Assembly (NCBI GenBank): GCA_019455065.1
Contig: JACFNC010000003.1
Location: 62,001 to 126,000 of the forward strand
Length of the DNA: 64,000 nucleotides
Direction of reading: 5' to 3'
Origin: Rhodospirillales bacterium
GTDB taxonomy: Bacteria > Pseudomonadota > Alphaproteobacteria > Rhodospirillales > Magnetospirillaceae
The notes under the pieces are model-generated. The model made no database searches. It worked only from the letters and a program-made list of their open reading frames with translations, and had not been told where the DNA came from. Positions 63,295-64,000 of the stretch are shown one piece after another; positions within the stretch are counted from its first letter, which is position 1, and every line of letters begins with the position of its first letter. The translations under genes were made by a program, and so were the position numbers.

Positions 63295-64000
63295 ATGTAT
63301 GGACAAGCTGACCGCAAGGGCGGCTTCGATGCCGAAACGACGCAACGGTTGCGCAGGACGCTGGCGCTCGTACTTGCCGGCGGGAGGGGCAGCCGGCTTG
63401 GCAACTTGACCGACTGGCATGCCAAGCCGGCGGTGCCATTCGCGGGCAAGTTCCGAATCATCGACTTTACCCTGTCGAATTGCATCAACTCGGGTATTCG
63501 CCGGATCGGCGTGCTCACTCAATACAAGGCGCATTCGCTCATTCAGCACATCCAGCGCGGGTGGGGTTTCTTGCGGGGCGAGTTCAATGAATTCGTCGAA
63601 CTTCTGCCGGCGCAGCAGCGTACGACCGGAGGTAACTGGTACAAGGGCACCGCGGACGCGGTGTTTCAGAACCTCGACATCGTTCGCGCGCACGATCCCG
63701 ATTACGTCCTGATCCTCGCGGGCGATCACGTCTACAAGATGGATTACGGCAAGATGCTGGCCCATCACGTCGCGAAAGGCGCGGACGTGACCGTCGGCTG
63801 TATAGAGGTCCCGCTGGCCCATGCCAGGGGGTTCGGCGTGATGGCCGTCGACGAGGCCGGCAACATCGTCGAGTTTCGTGAGAAGCCTGCGGACCCGCAG
63901 CCGGTTCCCGGCAAGCCGGGCGTGGCTTTGGCGAGCATGGGGATTTACATCTTCAATGCCCAGTTCCTTTTCGACAACCTGCTGCGCGACGCGGATCATC
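63295..64000 (+). CDS. glgC: glucose-1-phosphate adenylyltransferase (5' part)
   Basis: Makes ADP-glucose, the rate-limiting step of glycogen synthesis. The first 235 residues are present: [47 protein letters not shown] and [11 protein letters not shown]. The reading frame is open at the window end. GGGAGGCGG precedes the ATG at 63295. Confidence 0.97.
   Translation, partial: MYGQADRKGGFDAETTQRLRRTLALVLAGGRGSRLGNLTDWHAKPAVPFAGKFRIIDFTLSNCINSGIRRIGVLTQYKAHSLIQHIQRGWGFLRGEFNEFVELLPAQQRTTGGNWYKGTADAVFQNLDIVRAHDPDYVLILAGDHVYKMDYGKMLAHHVAKGADVTVGCIEVPLAHARGFGVMAVDEAGNIVEFREKPADPQPVPGKPGVALASMGIYIFNAQFLFDNLLRDADH

Overview
The window is GC-rich, densely coded chromosomal DNA from an alphaproteobacterium, most likely a Rhodospirillales-like facultative anaerobe. 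This rests on the clpP-clpX-lon order, a cysteine-poor (type B) ribosomal protein L36, an intracellular polyhydroxyalkanoate depolymerase, a TAXI-type TRAP transporter, and two sets of NnrS/DUF2249/hemerythrin-type nitric-oxide-response genes with four Crp/Fnr regulators. The genus assignment is inference; no rRNA is present.

Layout. 0-5.7 kb: proteolysis (clpP end, clpX, lon), then an unusual cytochrome c fused to a Cu/Zn superoxide dismutase, convergent with thioredoxin 2. 5.9-9.1 kb: a membrane-stress-type operon (DUF4383, amphipathic-helix protein, Holin-X, DUF3618-like, YihY/BrkB). 9.1-11.4 kb: yajQ and an orphan histidine kinase. 11.7-15.6 kb: two tandem Fnr/Dnr-like regulators driving a DUF2249 - polytopic His-rich protein - hemerythrin cassette. 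15.6-19.9 kb: purU, a CRP-like regulator followed directly by a perfect CRP-type site and a candidate small RNA, a SLOG-family protein, a GNAT acetyltransferase and an N-formylglutamate amidohydrolase.

20.0-25.1 kb: an integrative element of about 5 kb in tRNA-Val(GAC), with integrase, excisionase-like protein, two XRE regulators and a rolling-circle Rep. The displaced host tRNA end and its terminator are recognisable at the far side, with compensatory base changes.

25.2-29.7 kb: L,D-transpeptidase, a small lipoprotein, rpmJ, PHA depolymerase, CBS and small membrane proteins. 29.7-38.5 kb: a catabolic cluster with a ThDP enzyme, an ALDH7-type aminoadipate-semialdehyde dehydrogenase, a frameshifted MaoC-like dehydratase coupled to a class III CoA-transferase, AzlCD, an MFS transporter and a lysine 6-dehydrogenase-like protein. 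Lysine breakdown via aminoadipate is the best unifying idea. 38.6-45.7 kb: fdhD-mobA, an atypical SDR, a complete TAXI-TRAP transporter and a second class III CoA-transferase. 45.7-50.1 kb: DUF2254, serine protease, DUF924 and DUF4139.

50.2-54.1 kb: an NnrR-like regulator, an operon DUF1858-DUF59-NnrS-like-NnrS joined by ATGA/GTGA overlaps, and a DUF2249 gene. Two nearly identical 14-bp palindromes of the TTG-N8-CAA class precede the two transcription units. 54.2-59.3 kb: a soluble chemotaxis-type receptor, YbaN, a LuxR-type response regulator, DUF2383, a lipid kinase and a YdcF-like protein. 59.3-64 kb: storage and osmolyte carbon (glucokinase, trehalose-6-phosphate synthase, glycogen synthase, and divergent ADP-glucose pyrophosphorylase running off the end). 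No stretch over 300 bases lacks a gene; no CRISPR array or insertion sequence was seen.
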